A stretch of DNA of 64,000 nucleotides from Brucella sp. 21LCYQ03 (GCF_023554105.1 NZ_JAMJWE010000003.1:248001-312000); one strand, 5' to 3'. Positions 37,444-47,566 are shown, numbered from the stretch's first letter. Numbers and translations: made by a program. The notes: generated by a model from the sequence alone, not told the origin.

Positions 37444-38718
37444 ATGAGCAAAGTCAGCAACAGCGGCGGCGATTCAAAGAATACGCTTTATTGCTCGTTC
37501 TGTGGCAAAAGCCAGCATGAAGTACGTAAGCTGATTGCAGGCCCGACCGTATTTATCTGCGACGAGTGCGTCGAACTTTGCATGGACATCATTCGCGAGG
37601 AAAACAAAACCTCGATGGTGAAGTCGCGCGAGGGTGTGCCTACGCCGCAGGAAATCAAAGACGTACTCGATGACTATGTCATCGGTCAGAAAGACGCCAA
37701 GCGCGTTCTCTCGGTTGCGGTACACAATCACTATAAGCGTCTTGCCCATCAGTCGAAGAGCAACGACATCGAACTTGCGAAGTCCAACATTCTGCTGGTT
37801 GGCCCAACAGGTTGCGGTAAGACCTATCTTGCCCAGACACTTGCACGCATCATCGATGTTCCGTTCACAATGGCTGATGCAACGACTTTGACAGAAGCCG
37901 GCTATGTCGGTGAAGACGTTGAAAACATCATTCTAAAGCTGCTCCAGTCAGCTGATTATAACGTTGAACGCGCGCAGCGCGGCATTGTTTACATCGACGA
38001 AGTCGATAAAATCAGCCGCAAGTCGGACAATCCTTCGATCACCCGTGACGTATCGGGCGAAGGCGTTCAGCAGGCGCTTCTGAAGATCATGGAAGGCACC
38101 GTTGCTTCCGTGCCGCCGCAGGGTGGCCGTAAGCATCCGCAGCAGGAATTCCTGCAGGTCGACACAACGAACATTCTGTTCATCTGTGGCGGTGCGTTTG
38201 CGGGTCTTGATAAGATCATTTCGGCGCGTGGCGAAAAGACATCAATTGGTTTTGGTGCCAATGTGAAGTCTGCCGAAGATCGTCGTATCGGTGAAGTGTT
38301 CCGCGAGCTGGAACCAGAAGATTTGCTGAAATTCGGTCTTATTCCGGAATTCGTCGGTCGTCTGCCAGTGATCGCCACTCTGGAAGATCTGGACGTTGAC
38401 GCACTGGTACAGATTCTGACCGAGCCAAAGAATGCGCTCGTGAAGCAGTATCAGCGTCTGTTTGACATGGAAAATGTTGAACTCAGCTTCCACGACGACG
38501 CTCTGCGCGCGATTGCTAATAAGGCAGTTGAACGTAAGACCGGTGCGCGAGGTCTGCGTTCGATTATGGAAAAGATCCTGCTGGACACGATGTTCGAGCT
38601 GCCAACGCTGGAAGGCGTTCAGGAAGTGGTCATTTCCGGTGATGTTGTAGATGGCAGTGCCCGTCCGCTCTACATCTATGCTGAGCGTCAGGACGAAAAA
38701 GGCAATGCCTCTGCCTGA
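37444..38718 (+). CDS. clpX: ATP-dependent Clp protease ATP-binding subunit ClpX
   Basis: ClpX unfolds proteins and feeds ClpP. The 424-residue product has a zinc domain (C17, C20, C39, C42), Walker A GPTGCGKT from residue 120, Walker [10 protein letters not shown], the ClpP-contacting IGF loop in SIGFGANV, and sensor-2 [35 protein letters not shown]. Expected length; no anomalies. Confidence 0.98.
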   Translation: MSKVSNSGGDSKNTLYCSFCGKSQHEVRKLIAGPTVFICDECVELCMDIIREENKTSMVKSREGVPTPQEIKDVLDDYVIGQKDAKRVLSVAVHNHYKRLAHQSKSNDIELAKSNILLVGPTGCGKTYLAQTLARIIDVPFTMADATTLTEAGYVGEDVENIILKLLQSADYNVERAQRGIVYIDEVDKISRKSDNPSITRDVSGEGVQQALLKIMEGTVASVPPQGGRKHPQQEFLQVDTTNILFICGGAFAGLDKIISARGEKTSIGFGANVKSAEDRRIGEVFRELEPEDLLKFGLIPEFVGRLPVIATLEDLDVDALVQILTEPKNALVKQYQRLFDMENVELSFHDDALRAIANKAVERKTGARGLRSIMEKILLDTMFELPTLEGVQEVVISGDVVDGSARPLYIYAERQDEKGNASA

Positions 38719-38740
38719 TAGCTGTTGAAGAAAATGAGAT

Positions 38741-38764
38741 AAGGCCGCGAAAGCGGCCTTTTTC
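38741..38764 (+). terminator. Terminator of clpX
   Basis: AAGGCCGC-GAAA-GCGGCCTT is a perfect 8-bp stem with a GNRA-type loop, then TTTC. Confidence 0.9.
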
Positions 38765-38872
38765 TTGTCTATGTCTGGGAGCAGTCTGGATACATCGCGT
38801 AGTTGTTATTGTACAAATTTCTGTGACGGCGCAGGATAGATGACGATTCTATGAATGCTGCCATTAAAGCAG

Positions 38873-38903
38873 CTTGAATTTAGGAGTTCGACACTCCAAT
38901 TAT
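38873..38903 (+). promoter_or_regulatory. Candidate heat-shock (RpoH) promoter of lon
   Basis: CTTGAA (38873-38878), 17 nt, then CCAATTAT (38896-38903) resembles alphaproteobacterial sigma-32 promoters (CTTG..., then a C-rich -10), about 90 bp before lon. A GGAGT/ACTCC hairpin lies in the spacer. Confidence 0.45.
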
Positions 38904-38991
38904 GGACCGAAGCACTGGTTGTGGACTGCCTCATCATGAAAGGGGCCACAACCTTTGGCAATCGGGTCGAATGACCTGAGAAAGGACTGAC

Positions 38992-41415
38992 ATGACGGAT
39001 ATTGAACAGAAGACGGAAGCGGGTGGCGAAGACGGGCTCTATGCCGTTCTGCCGTTGCGCGATATTGTAGTCTTCCCCCATATGATCGTTCCGCTGTTTG
39101 TTGGACGTGAAAAGTCGATCAAAGCACTTGAAGAAGTGATGGGTGTCGATAAGCAGATTCTGCTCGCAACGCAGAAGAATGCTGCAGACGATGATCCGGC
39201 ACCTGATGCTATTTATGAAATCGGCACGATCGCAAATGTGTTGCAGCTTCTTAAGCTGCCAGACGGCACCGTAAAGGTTCTCGTCGAAGGCACTGCGCGC
39301 GCCAAGGTTTCCAAGTTTACAGATCGCGAAGATTATCACGAAGCATTTGCTACGGTTCTTCCTGAACCTGAAGAAGATGCTGTTGAAGTCGAAGCGCTTG
39401 CTCGCTCTGTGGTTTCTGACTTTGAAAACTACGTCAAGCTGAACAAGAAGATTTCGCCTGAAGTGGTTGGTGCAGCCACCCAGATCGAAGACTATTCAAA
39501 GCTTGCTGATACGGTCGCATCGCATCTCGCGATCAAGATTCCAGAAAAGCAGGAAATGCTGTCGATTCTCTCGGTGCGTGAGCGTCTTGAGAAGGCACTT
39601 GCCTTCATGGAGTCCGAGATTTCTGTTCTGCAGGTAGAAAAGCGCATCCGTGGCCGCGTCAAGCGCCAGATGGAAAAGACCCAGCGCGAATATTACCTCA
39701 ACGAGCAGATGAAGGCGATCCAGAAGGAGCTTGGTGATGGAGAGGACGGTCGTGACGAAACGGCTGAACTTGAAGAACGCATCAACAAGACCAAGCTTTC
39801 TAAGGAAGCACGCGAAAAAGCACAGGCTGAGCTGAAAAAGCTGCGCAGCATGAGCCCGATGTCGGCAGAAGCAACCGTTGTCCGCAATTATCTCGACTGG
39901 CTGCTTTCAATTCCTTGGGGCAAGAAGTCTAAGGTCAAGCAGGACCTGAACTTTGCCGAGGAGGTGCTTGATGATGAGCATTTTGGCCTCGACAAGGTTA
40001 AGGAACGCATTGTCGAGTATCTCGCAGTGCAGGCTCGCTCGACCAAGATTAAGGGCCCGATCCTTTGCCTCGTTGGACCTCCCGGCGTTGGTAAGACCTC
40101 GCTTGCTCGCTCGATTGCCAAAGCTACCGGCCGTGAATATGTCCGTATGTCGCTCGGCGGCGTGCGTGACGAGGCTGAAATCCGTGGTCACCGCCGCACG
40201 TATATTGGCTCGATGCCCGGTAAGGTCATCCAGTCGATGAAGAAGGCAAAGAAGTCCAATCCGCTCTTCCTGCTCGATGAAATCGACAAGATGGGCCAGG
40301 ACTTCCGTGGCGATCCATCATCGGCAATGCTTGAGGTGTTGGATCCGGAACAGAACTCGACCTTCATGGATCATTACCTTGAAGTTGAATATGATCTGTC
40401 GAACGTCATGTTCGTGACGACTGCCAATACGCTGAATATTCCTGGTCCGCTTCTGGACCGTATGGAAGTTATTCGTATTGCTGGTTACACCGAAGATGAA
40501 AAGCTCGAGATTGCGAAGCGGCATTTGCTGCCAAAGGCAATCAAGGACCATGCTTTGCAGCCGAAAGAGTTTTCGGTCACAGACGATGCGCTGCGCAATG
40601 TTATCCGTCTTTACACACGTGAAGCCGGTGTGCGTAGCCTTGAACGTGAACTGATGACTCTGGCACGTAAGGCCGTGACCCAGATTTTGAAGGCGAAGAA
40701 GAAGTCGGTGAAAATCACCGATAAAAACCTCTCCGATTATCTCGGTGTTGAGCGTTATCGTTTTGGTCAGATCGACGGTGAAGATCAGGTCGGTGTTGTC
40801 ACAGGTCTTGCCTGGACTGAAGTGGGCGGCGAGCTGCTGACCATCGAAGGCGTCATGATGCCCGGCAAAGGCCGCATGACTGTTACGGGTAACCTCCGTG
40901 ATGTGATGAAGGAATCGATTTCTGCGGCGGCATCTTATGTTCGCTCGCGTGCGGTTGATTTCGGCATTGAGCCTCCGTTGTTCGACAAGCGCGACATCCA
41001 CGTGCACGTACCGGAAGGAGCGACGCCAAAGGATGGTCCGTCGGCTGGCATCGCCATGGTTACGGCAATCGTCTCTGTTATGACCGGTATTCCGGTTCGC
41101 AAGGACATTGCAATGACCGGCGAAGTGACACTGCGTGGCCGTGTTTTGCCTATCGGTGGTCTCAAGGAAAAGCTGCTTGCTGCATTGCGTGGCGGCATCA
41201 AGAAAGTTCTGATCCCAGAAGAAAACGCCAAGGATCTGGCGGATATTCCGGACAATGTGAAGAACAATCTTGAGATCGTTCCAGTGTCGCGCGTCGGTGA
41301 AGTCCTGAGACATGCACTGGTTCGTGAGCCACAACCGATTGAATGGACAGAGCCTGAAACACCCGTCGCGTCGACTAAGGTCGATGACGATGCGGGCGTC
41401 TCGACGGCCCATTGA
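38992..41415 (+). CDS. lon: Endopeptidase La (Lon protease)
   Basis: Lon is a cytosolic ATP-dependent protease that degrades misfolded and regulatory proteins. The 807-residue product has the N-terminal LAN domain (YAVLPLRDIVVFPHMIVPLF), a coiled coil (KRIRGRVKRQMEKTQREYYL), the AAA+ domain with Walker A GPPGVGKTS and Walker B PLFLLDEIDKM, and the protease domain with the Ser in PKDGPSAGIAM and the Lys in IGGLKEKLLAA. RBS GAAAGGAC. hup follows beyond a terminator. Confidence 0.98.
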   Translation: MTDIEQKTEAGGEDGLYAVLPLRDIVVFPHMIVPLFVGREKSIKALEEVMGVDKQILLATQKNAADDDPAPDAIYEIGTIANVLQLLKLPDGTVKVLVEGTARAKVSKFTDREDYHEAFATVLPEPEEDAVEVEALARSVVSDFENYVKLNKKISPEVVGAATQIEDYSKLADTVASHLAIKIPEKQEMLSILSVRERLEKALAFMESEISVLQVEKRIRGRVKRQMEKTQREYYLNEQMKAIQKELGDGEDGRDETAELEERINKTKLSKEAREKAQAELKKLRSMSPMSAEATVVRNYLDWLLSIPWGKKSKVKQDLNFAEEVLDDEHFGLDKVKERIVEYLAVQARSTKIKGPILCLVGPPGVGKTSLARSIAKATGREYVRMSLGGVRDEAEIRGHRRTYIGSMPGKVIQSMKKAKKSNPLFLLDEIDKMGQDFRGDPSSAMLEVLDPEQNSTFMDHYLEVEYDLSNVMFVTTANTLNIPGPLLDRMEVIRIAGYTEDEKLEIAKRHLLPKAIKDHALQPKEFSVTDDALRNVIRLYTREAGVRSLERELMTLARKAVTQILKAKKKSVKITDKNLSDYLGVERYRFGQIDGEDQVGVVTGLAWTEVGGELLTIEGVMMPGKGRMTVTGNLRDVMKESISAAASYVRSRAVDFGIEPPLFDKRDIHVHVPEGATPKDGPSAGIAMVTAIVSVMTGIPVRKDIAMTGEVTLRGRVLPIGGLKEKLLAALRGGIKKVLIPEENAKDLADIPDNVKNNLEIVPVSRVGEVLRHALVREPQPIEWTEPETPVASTKVDDDAGVSTAH

Positions 41416-41441
41416 TCATCGCTGGGTGCTAATAAGCTGAC

Positions 41442-41466
41442 AATGCCGGGCCAAAAGCCCGGCATT
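41442..41466 (+). terminator. Terminator of lon
   Basis: AATGCCGGGC-CAAAA-GCCCGGCATT is a perfect 10-bp stem followed by TCTGTGTTT. Confidence 0.85.
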
Positions 41467-41503
41467 TCTGTGTTTAACCCCGGTTTTCTGGGCTTTTTTC
41501 GTG

Positions 41504-41524
41504 TTGACAGGCTTGGTTTGTCAA
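41504..41524 (+). promoter_or_regulatory. Probable hup promoter -35 inside an inverted repeat
   Basis: TTGACA (41504-41509), an exact -35 consensus, forms an inverted repeat with TGTCAA (41519-41524). It lies 90 bp before the hup start; a clear -10 was not identified. Confidence 0.45.
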
Positions 41525-41593
41525 TCAATTTGAATAAACTGCACGCAATCCGTTCGCGTAAATCGCGCCGGTAGATAAAGAAAGGAAATGCCT

Positions 41594-41869
41594 ATGAACA
41601 AGAACGAATTGGTCGCCGCAGTTGCGGAAAAGGGCGGTTTGACAAAGGCCGACGCAGGAACTGCAGTTGACGCAGTCCTCGCAGCTGTCACCGGTGCACT
41701 TCAGGCTGGCGAAGAAGTACGTCTGCCAGGCTTTGGTGTTTTCTCCGTATCGCATCGTGCAGCTTCGACAGGCCGTAACCCGTCGACTGGCGCAGAAGTT
41801 GCAATTCCTGCCCGTAACGTGCCGAAGTTCTCGGCTGGTAAGGGCCTCAAGGATGCCGTGAACGGCTAA
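41594..41869 (+). CDS. hup: DNA-binding protein HU
   Basis: HU is a nucleoid protein that bends DNA. The 91-residue product matches the family from MNKNELVAAVAEKGGLTKAD to the beta-arm (GRNPSTGAEVAIPARNVPKF) with the proline that intercalates in DNA. The start is ATG 41594, which has AAGGA 8 nt upstream; an ATG at 41588 is too close to it. It follows lon, as in most alphaproteobacteria. Confidence 0.97.
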   Translation: MNKNELVAAVAEKGGLTKADAGTAVDAVLAAVTGALQAGEEVRLPGFGVFSVSHRAASTGRNPSTGAEVAIPARNVPKFSAGKGLKDAVNG

Positions 41870-41942
41870 TTGTCAGAGCGCTGTGCGTCACGTTTGGCGC
41901 ACGAGGCACGCTTTGACTTCTGGCTTGAGCATCATGCTTTCT

Positions 41943-42043
41943 AAAATCGAATTTCGATTTTCGATTTGTGGGTTGGTGCTATAACTGTCGCGATAGTCGC
42001 GGACACTGCTACGAGAAGGCCCGGTCTAGCCGGGCTTTTTTAT
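41943..42043 (+). ncRNA. Candidate hairpin RNA or leader before the glycosidase gene
   Basis: A perfect 19-bp palindrome (9-bp arms AAAATCGAA/TTCGATTTT, 41943-41961) is followed by a TATAAC -10-like box (41980-41985), a CGCGA/TCGCG hairpin (about 41989-42001) and a GCCCGG/CCGGGC stem with a T-run (about 42021-42042). This layout fits a short transcript of roughly 50 nt with its own terminator, or a terminated leader of the gene after it. Confidence 0.35.
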
Positions 42044-42063
42044 TTTTAGAGAGAGGTTTTGCT

Positions 42064-42837
42064 TTGCGCTCGCGTAAATTGATGATCGTACTCGCAGCTA
42101 TAGGCTTTACCGGTCTTTATTTTGCAACGCCGCCAGCACAAGCTGAAGCATGTGAACAGCAGATTTTTCAGGATACGAAATTCATTGTCTGCACGGTGAA
42201 GGACAAAGAGAAACTGCAGCTATTCTGGAAGAACGCAGATGGTGAGCCGTATCGCAATTTCTCGAAAGTGGCAGATGCTTTAGCTGGAGACGGCAAAACA
42301 TTATCATTTGCCTTGAATGCCGGTATGTATCAGGTCGATTTTACGCCGATGGGGCTATATGTCGAGAATAGCCAGGAACTTGTGCCCGCTGATACGAAAG
42401 CACCTCAGCGCATCTCTGGTCCGATTCCCAATTTCTATAAAAAGCCGAATGGCGTTTTCTATTTTGACAATGACAGCGCCGGTATTGTTTCCACCGATAA
42501 GTTCTTGAAGCTTAAGCTTCGACCAAGCTTTGCAACTCAATCCGGTCCAATGCTGGTTATTAATAACAAGCTCAATCCCATTCTGATTAAAGGATCAACA
42601 GACCGCACTCGCAGAAGCGGCGTTGGTGTTTGTTCTGATAAATCGATCCGATTTGCGATCAGCGAAGACGCTGTGAATTTCTATGACTTCGCGATGCTTT
42701 TCCGTAACGAGTTAAAATGTCCGAATGCACTGTTCCTTGATGGCGGCGGTGGAGCGGGGATTTATAGTGCCACCTTAGTTCGAAATGATATTTCATGGCA
42801 TGGTGGATATGGACCGGTTGTTGGTTTTGTTGAATAA
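42064..42837 (+). CDS. Secreted phosphodiester glycosidase family protein (DUF2233)
   Basis: The 257-residue protein begins with a basic stretch and a hydrophobic helix (MRSRKLMIVLAAIGFTGLYF) and a likely signal cleavage near AQAEA, so it should be periplasmic. The mature part has the DUF2233/NAGPA-like core: FALNAGMYQVDFTPMGLYVE, KPNGVFYFD, TQSGPMLVI, RRSGVGVCSDK and ALFLDGGGGAGIY. The family includes phosphodiester glycosidases such as human NAGPA; bacterial substrates are poorly known. I start at TTG 42064, 6 nt after GAGAGAGG; ATG 42082 is an alternative. A terminator-like hairpin sits just upstream. Confidence 0.85.
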   Translation: MRSRKLMIVLAAIGFTGLYFATPPAQAEACEQQIFQDTKFIVCTVKDKEKLQLFWKNADGEPYRNFSKVADALAGDGKTLSFALNAGMYQVDFTPMGLYVENSQELVPADTKAPQRISGPIPNFYKKPNGVFYFDNDSAGIVSTDKFLKLKLRPSFATQSGPMLVINNKLNPILIKGSTDRTRRSGVGVCSDKSIRFAISEDAVNFYDFAMLFRNELKCPNALFLDGGGGAGIYSATLVRNDISWHGGYGPVVGFVE

Positions 42838-42838
42838 A

Positions 42839-42861
42839 AAAGCCGGGCATTGCCCGGCTTT
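42839..42861. terminator. Bidirectional terminator between the glycosidase gene and uvrA
   Basis: AAAGCCGGGC-ATT-GCCCGGCTTT is a perfect 10-bp stem, flanked by an A-run and TATAATTATT, between two convergent genes. Confidence 0.9.
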
Positions 42862-42865
42862 ATAA

Positions 42866-45790
42866 TTATTCAGCAGCTTCTGCTTTGCGTCTTGGACGGC
42901 GTTCGAGTAGCTCTTTGAGGAATTGGCCAGTATAAGAACGTTTTTCCTTGGCGATGTCTTCAGGACGACCGACAGCAACGATTTCGCCGCCACCATCGCC
43001 GCCTTCAGGGCCGAGATCGATAACCCAGTCAGCAGTCTTGATGACTTCGAGATTGTGCTCGATCACCACAACCGTATTTCCCTGCTCAACCAGTTCGTGC
43101 AGCACTTCAAGGAGCTTTGCGACGTCATGGAAATGCAGGCCAGTGGTTGGTTCATCAAGAATATAGAGCGTGCGGCCTGTGGCTTTACGCGACAGTTCCT
43201 TAGCGAGCTTTACGCGTTGCGCTTCACCACCTGAAAGTGTTGTAGCTTGCTGGCCGACCTTTACGTAACCAAGACCGACTTTGACAAGCGTTTCAAGTTT
43301 GTCGCGCACAGCGGGAACGGCTGTGAAGAATTCTGCACCTTCTTCGACCGTCATATCTAGCACGTCGGCAATCGATTTGCCTTTAAAGTGCACTTCGAGC
43401 GTTTCGCGGTTGTAGCGTTTGCCATGGCAAACATCGCAAGTCACATAAACATCTGGCAGAAAGTGCATTTCGATCTTGATGACGCCATCGCCCTGACAAG
43501 CCTCACAGCGTCCACCTTTCACGTTGAACGAGAAACGTCCCGCCTGATATCCGCGCGCCTTGGCTTCCGGCAGACCTGCGAACCAGTCGCGGATCGGCGT
43601 GAAAGCGCCGGTATAGGTTGCCGGATTGGAACGCGGCGTGCGGCCAATCGGTGACTGGTCGATGTCGATCACTTTGTCGAGAAACTCGAGACCTTCGATA
43701 CGGTCATGTTCCGCAGGATGCTCGCGGGAACCCATGATGCGGCGCGATGCTGCCTTGAACAGTGTTTCGATCAGGAAGGTAGACTTGCCGCCGCCTGATA
43801 CGCCTGTAACGGCTGTAAAGGTGCCAAGTGGAATATCCGCCGAGACATTTTTCAGATTGTTGCCGCGTGCGCCCACAACTTTAATACGCTTTGCCTTGGA
43901 GATTTCGCGGCGCTCGGCAGGAACGGCAACTTCAAGGGCACTTGACAAATATTTGCCTGTGAGCGAGTTGGCGTTTGCCATCACGTCATCAGGTGAGCCT
44001 TGTGCAATAATATGGCCGCCATGAATGCCCGCTGCAGGCCCAATATCGACCACATAGTCAGCCGTGAGAATCGCATCTTCATCATGTTCGACAACGATGA
44101 CTGTGTTACCGAGATCGCGCAGATGACGCAGCGTATCCAGAAGGCGAGCATTGTCGCGCTGATGCAAGCCGATCGATGGCTCGTCGAGCACGTAAAGTAC
44201 GCCAGTCAGACCGGAACCGATCTGCGAGGCGAGGCGAATTCGCTGGCTTTCACCACCTGAAAGCGTGCCGGAATTGCGCGCGAGCGTCAGGTAATCGAGG
44301 CCAACGTCATTGAGGAAGTCGAGGCGCTCACGAATTTCCTTGAGAATACGCGCTGCAATTTCGCGTTGCTTTTCGTTGAATGTACTATCGACATCGCGGA
44401 ACCATTGGTCAGCGTTGCGAATCGACATATTGGTGATTTCACCGATATGCTTCATGCCAACTTTGACGGCCAGTGCTTCCGGCTTCAAACGATAGCCACG
44501 GCATGCCGGGCAGGGCGTTGAGGACATGAAGCGCTCAATTTCCTCGCGCGACCAGGCTGAATCAGTTTCCTTCCAGCGGCGTTCGAGGTTTGGAATAACA
44601 CCTTCAAATGCCTTGGTAGTCTGATAAGCGCGTAAGCCGTCATCATAATTAAAGGCAATTTCCTTGCCCTTTGTGCCGTGAAGAATGGCCTGCTGGGATT
44701 CATCTGAAAGATCTGCCCACTTAGCGCTAACCTTAAAGCCATAGGCCTTTCCAAGTGCTTCAAGTGTCTGATTATAATAAGGAGAAGACGAACGCGCCCA
44801 TGGCGCCACTGCACCGTCTTTGAGTGAGACAAAAGCATCAGGAATGATGAGATTAGGATCAATTGCCTGTTGTGTGCCGAGGCCATCGCAAGTTGGGCAG
44901 GCGCCGAACGGATTGTTGAACGAGAACAAACGCGGCTCGATTTCAGGAATCGTAAAACCCGAAACAGGACAGGCAAATTTTTCCGAGAACATCACGCGTT
45001 CATGCGTTTCATTCGCCGATTTATTCGCCGCGCCACCAGCGGCTGTTTCTTCTGGTGGCAAAGGCTTGTCAGCAAACTCAGCAATCGCCAGACCTTCGGC
45101 AAGTTTGAGACAGGTTTCAAGACTATCAGCCAGACGGGTTGCAAGATCACCACGCACCACAACACGGTCCACGACCACATCAATGTCGTGCTTGTATTTT
45201 TTATCGAGGGCAGGGACATCAGCGATTTCGTAGAAGGTACCATCGACCTTCACGCGCTGAAAACCCTTCTTCTGAAGTTCTGCCAGTTCCTTTTTATATT
45301 CACCCTTACGACCACGAACGATTGGAGCCAGAATATAAAGACGGGTGCCTTCTTCAAATGCGAGAACGCGATCAACCATCTGGCTGACGGTCTGGCTTTC
45401 AATCGGCAGGCCCGTCGCAGGCGAATAAGGTACACCCACGCGTGCGAAAAGCAGGCGCATATAATCGTAGATTTCTGTCACGGTACCGACGGTCGAGCGC
45501 GGATTGCGGCTCGTTGTCTTCTGCTCAATGGAAATAGCAGGGGAAAGACCATCAATCTGATCCACATCCGGCTTTTGCATCATTTCCAGAAACTGGCGCG
45601 CATAGGCCGAAAGGCTTTCGACGTAGCGACGCTGGCCTTCTGCATAAATTGTATCAAATGCCAGCGATGATTTGCCGGAGCCGGAAAGACCGGTCATTAC
45701 GATCAGCTTGTCGCGCGGCAGATCAAGGTCAACATTTTTCAGATTGTGTTCACGCGCGCCACGTATGGAAATGAATTTCTGATCGCTCAT
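42866..45790 (-). CDS. uvrA: Excinuclease ABC subunit A
   Basis: UvrA finds DNA damage with UvrB in nucleotide excision repair. The 974-residue protein has two ABC ATPase modules (Walker [10 protein letters not shown] and GVSGGGKST), two signature motifs ([19 protein letters not shown] and [18 protein letters not shown]), and zinc fingers whose cysteines are visible in [17 protein letters not shown] and [11 protein letters not shown] with [22 protein letters not shown] LexA box lies about 130 bp upstream, so it is likely SOS-inducible. Confidence 0.98.
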   Translation of the reverse strand: MSDQKFISIRGAREHNLKNVDLDLPRDKLIVMTGLSGSGKSSLAFDTIYAEGQRRYVESLSAYARQFLEMMQKPDVDQIDGLSPAISIEQKTTSRNPRSTVGTVTEIYDYMRLLFARVGVPYSPATGLPIESQTVSQMVDRVLAFEEGTRLYILAPIVRGRKGEYKKELAELQKKGFQRVKVDGTFYEIADVPALDKKYKHDIDVVVDRVVVRGDLATRLADSLETCLKLAEGLAIAEFADKPLPPEETAAGGAANKSANETHERVMFSEKFACPVSGFTIPEIEPRLFSFNNPFGACPTCDGLGTQQAIDPNLIIPDAFVSLKDGAVAPWARSSSPYYNQTLEALGKAYGFKVSAKWADLSDESQQAILHGTKGKEIAFNYDDGLRAYQTTKAFEGVIPNLERRWKETDSAWSREEIERFMSSTPCPACRGYRLKPEALAVKVGMKHIGEITNMSIRNADQWFRDVDSTFNEKQREIAARILKEIRERLDFLNDVGLDYLTLARNSGTLSGGESQRIRLASQIGSGLTGVLYVLDEPSIGLHQRDNARLLDTLRHLRDLGNTVIVVEHDEDAILTADYVVDIGPAAGIHGGHIIAQGSPDDVMANANSLTGKYLSSALEVAVPAERREISKAKRIKVVGARGNNLKNVSADIPLGTFTAVTGVSGGGKSTFLIETLFKAASRRIMGSREHPAEHDRIEGLEFLDKVIDIDQSPIGRTPRSNPATYTGAFTPIRDWFAGLPEAKARGYQAGRFSFNVKGGRCEACQGDGVIKIEMHFLPDVYVTCDVCHGKRYNRETLEVHFKGKSIADVLDMTVEEGAEFFTAVPAVRDKLETLVKVGLGYVKVGQQATTLSGGEAQRVKLAKELSRKATGRTLYILDEPTTGLHFHDVAKLLEVLHELVEQGNTVVVIEHNLEVIKTADWVIDLGPEGGDGGGEIVAVGRPEDIAKEKRSYTGQFLKELLERRPRRKAEAAE

Positions 45791-45922
45791 TCCGCGTCCT
45801 GCCTGTTTGGTCCTGTCATGGAGTGTCGGGCGTCGAGCTTAATGTCGCGCCGCTCCATAATATGTGTATGAACCCCTTCCAAGGAAAGGGGCGTTCGATC
45901 ATTTACAGCTTAAATATCACCG

Positions 45923-45937
45923 GAACAAAGATCGAAC
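45923..45937. promoter_or_regulatory. LexA (SOS) box of uvrA
   Basis: GAAC-AAAGATC-GAAC fits exactly the alphaproteobacterial LexA motif GAAC-N7-GAAC (GTTC-N7-GTTC). It lies about 135 bp before the uvrA start. Confidence 0.8.
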
Positions 45938-46466
45938 AACTCGACCTCTGATATGCGATACGAAATGTGAACGCAAGAGCGTTGACTGTTACTCCTGACA
46001 GGCGCAGACTGTAGATACTCGCTGGATGGAGAGATTTCGGGATGGTTACTCGATATCGACAAGAGGTCCATATAGGCGAGCAAATGCAACAGGAGGAAAT
46101 GGAGCATGAGTCCACCTGACTAAGTTGCCTCGCTTTCACAATTGTCAAAGCACAATCACTTCACGTCATTCTGCATTGTCTTTTGGGATTAACGCATAAT
46201 TGTTCGTGTTTGTTGATTGCAGAAAATCTGAAATATGCGCGGAGATTGTCCGCTTTAATGCAGTAGATTTCCGAAAACATTTATCGGCGAAGCATTGTCG
46301 ATATGAGAGCATTGCTCAAATCCAAGCCCTGCGCGCCTAAGAAACAGTGAGCGGCAGGGCTTAACTTTGCGATCACGTATCAAATCATAAGAGTGCTATT
46401 TAGCCTTGGAATATCACTTTTAAATGCGTCAACGCGCTCATAATTTACGAATATTGATTGCATTTT

Positions 46467-46481
46467 GAACAAAACAAGAAC
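46467..46481. promoter_or_regulatory. LexA (SOS) box upstream of ssb
   Basis: GAAC-AAAACAA-GAAC fits the same motif exactly, about 210 bp before the ssb ATG. With 45923-45937, the divergent region carries two boxes. Confidence 0.75.
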
Positions 46482-46690
46482 ATAATCATCTGTGGAACAT
46501 TCTTAAAATAACCTCTGCAATCAGCGCGCTTCGAGAATGACTGTTGTAGTGTGTGTTCAGAGTTTTATGTGATGGCGCATATTTGCGCCTGACCTTTATT
46601 TTGGAAAGCACGTCTTGCCAGATTAGTCCGATCCAATTCGGATGAAACTGTAAGTTAGGCTGTGCTTGCGAGACCCGGAGTAAGTTTTCG

Positions 46691-47209
46691 ATGGCTGGTA
46701 GCGTCAACAAAGTCATTCTGGTCGGCAATCTTGGTGCCGATCCTGAAATTCGTCGCCTCAATTCTGGCGACCAGATCGCCAATCTGCGTATCGCGACCTC
46801 GGAAAGCTGGCGTGACCGCCAGAGCGGAGAACGCAAGGATCGCACCGAATGGCACAGCGTTGTCATTTTCAATGAAAATCTCGCCAAGGTTGCCGAACAG
46901 TATTTGAAGAAGGGGTCTAAGGTTTATATCGAAGGAGCGCTTCAAACACGTAAGTGGCAGGATCAGAACGGCAACGACCGCTACAGCACCGAAATCGTAT
47001 TGCAGAAGTTCCGTGGTGAACTTCAGATGCTCGATAGCCGTGGTGAAGGCGGCGGTGAAGGCCGCTCCTTTGGCGGCGGTGGCGGCAATCGTAACCAGAT
47101 GTCTGATTATTCGGGCGGCGGTAATGATTTCGGTTCCTCCGGCCCATCCAGTCAGGGCGGCGGTGGCGGCGGTTTCTCCCGCGATCTCGACGACGAAATC
47201 CCATTTTGA
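46691..47209 (+). CDS. ssb: Single-stranded DNA-binding protein
   Basis: SSB coats single-stranded DNA and recruits repair enzymes. The 172-residue product has an OB fold (1-about 112; [40 protein letters not shown]), a glycine-rich flexible linker and the acidic C-terminal tip DDEIPF, which binds partner proteins. RBS CGGAGTAAG. Divergent from uvrA; a LexA box is upstream. Confidence 0.98.
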   Translation: MAGSVNKVILVGNLGADPEIRRLNSGDQIANLRIATSESWRDRQSGERKDRTEWHSVVIFNENLAKVAEQYLKKGSKVYIEGALQTRKWQDQNGNDRYSTEIVLQKFRGELQMLDSRGEGGGEGRSFGGGGGNRNQMSDYSGGGNDFGSSGPSSQGGGGGGFSRDLDDEIPF

Positions 47210-47218
47210 TGAAATAAG

Positions 47219-47246
47219 GCGGGCGCATTAAGCGCCCGCTTTTTTA
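47219..47246 (+). terminator. Terminator of ssb
   Basis: GCGGGCGC-ATTAA-GCGCCCGC is a perfect 8-bp stem followed by seven T. Confidence 0.93.
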
Positions 47247-47566
47247 TTTGGATTTTTTAATAATAGTTTTTATCTAAAGCACTGTTTTATAAAGATATTC
47301 TGATAAGATAGATCGCTAGTTTATATCCATGAACTGGCATAAGGCAGCGATAGTGCGTTGCTTTTCTCGTGAGAAACCTGAACTATTTCTTGCAGGGTGC
47401 ATGAGTTCAAATTTTTTAAGAGAAAAGATGGTGATCGCGAGCGCTTCTGCTCGCGGAATCGACCAATGCGCTCCTCCAGATTCTGATAAATTCACTTTTA
47501 TAACAGTATATTAGTGTATTTAATTCGAGAAAAACATCAAATTATATATCTGACCCGTTGGTGTGT
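47247..47566. other. AT-rich gap between ssb and marC
   Basis: I see no supported gene. A plus-strand frame at 47329-47514 (61 codons) has no ribosome site and an uneven composition. A GCGAGCG/TGCTCGC hairpin lies near 47439-47456. Confidence 0.6.

Larger units (their letters stand above)
45791..46690. other. 900-bp uvrA-ssb divergent intergenic region
   Basis: The gap is AT-rich, with no convincing gene. It holds the two LexA boxes, a near-palindrome CCCCTTCC...GGAAAGGGG (about 45873-45891) and a long-loop inverted repeat, AAGCCCTGC/GCAGGGCTT (46324-46362), whose role is unknown. Frames at 45903-46148 (minus) look like chance. Confidence 0.7.

Noticed and set aside
40318-41412. A 364-codon minus-strand frame opposite lon
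   Set aside because: Shadow frame of a known protease gene.
41870-42000. A tRNA gene after hup, as in some relatives
   Set aside because: I could not fold a cloverleaf or find a T-loop; the stretch is better explained by hairpins.
45903-46148. An 81-codon minus-strand frame upstream of uvrA
   Set aside because: It overlaps the LexA box, has no motif and looks like random sequence.
47329-47514. A 61-codon plus-strand frame after ssb
   Set aside because: No ribosome site, uneven composition with many Cys and Ser, AT-rich surroundings; most likely chance.
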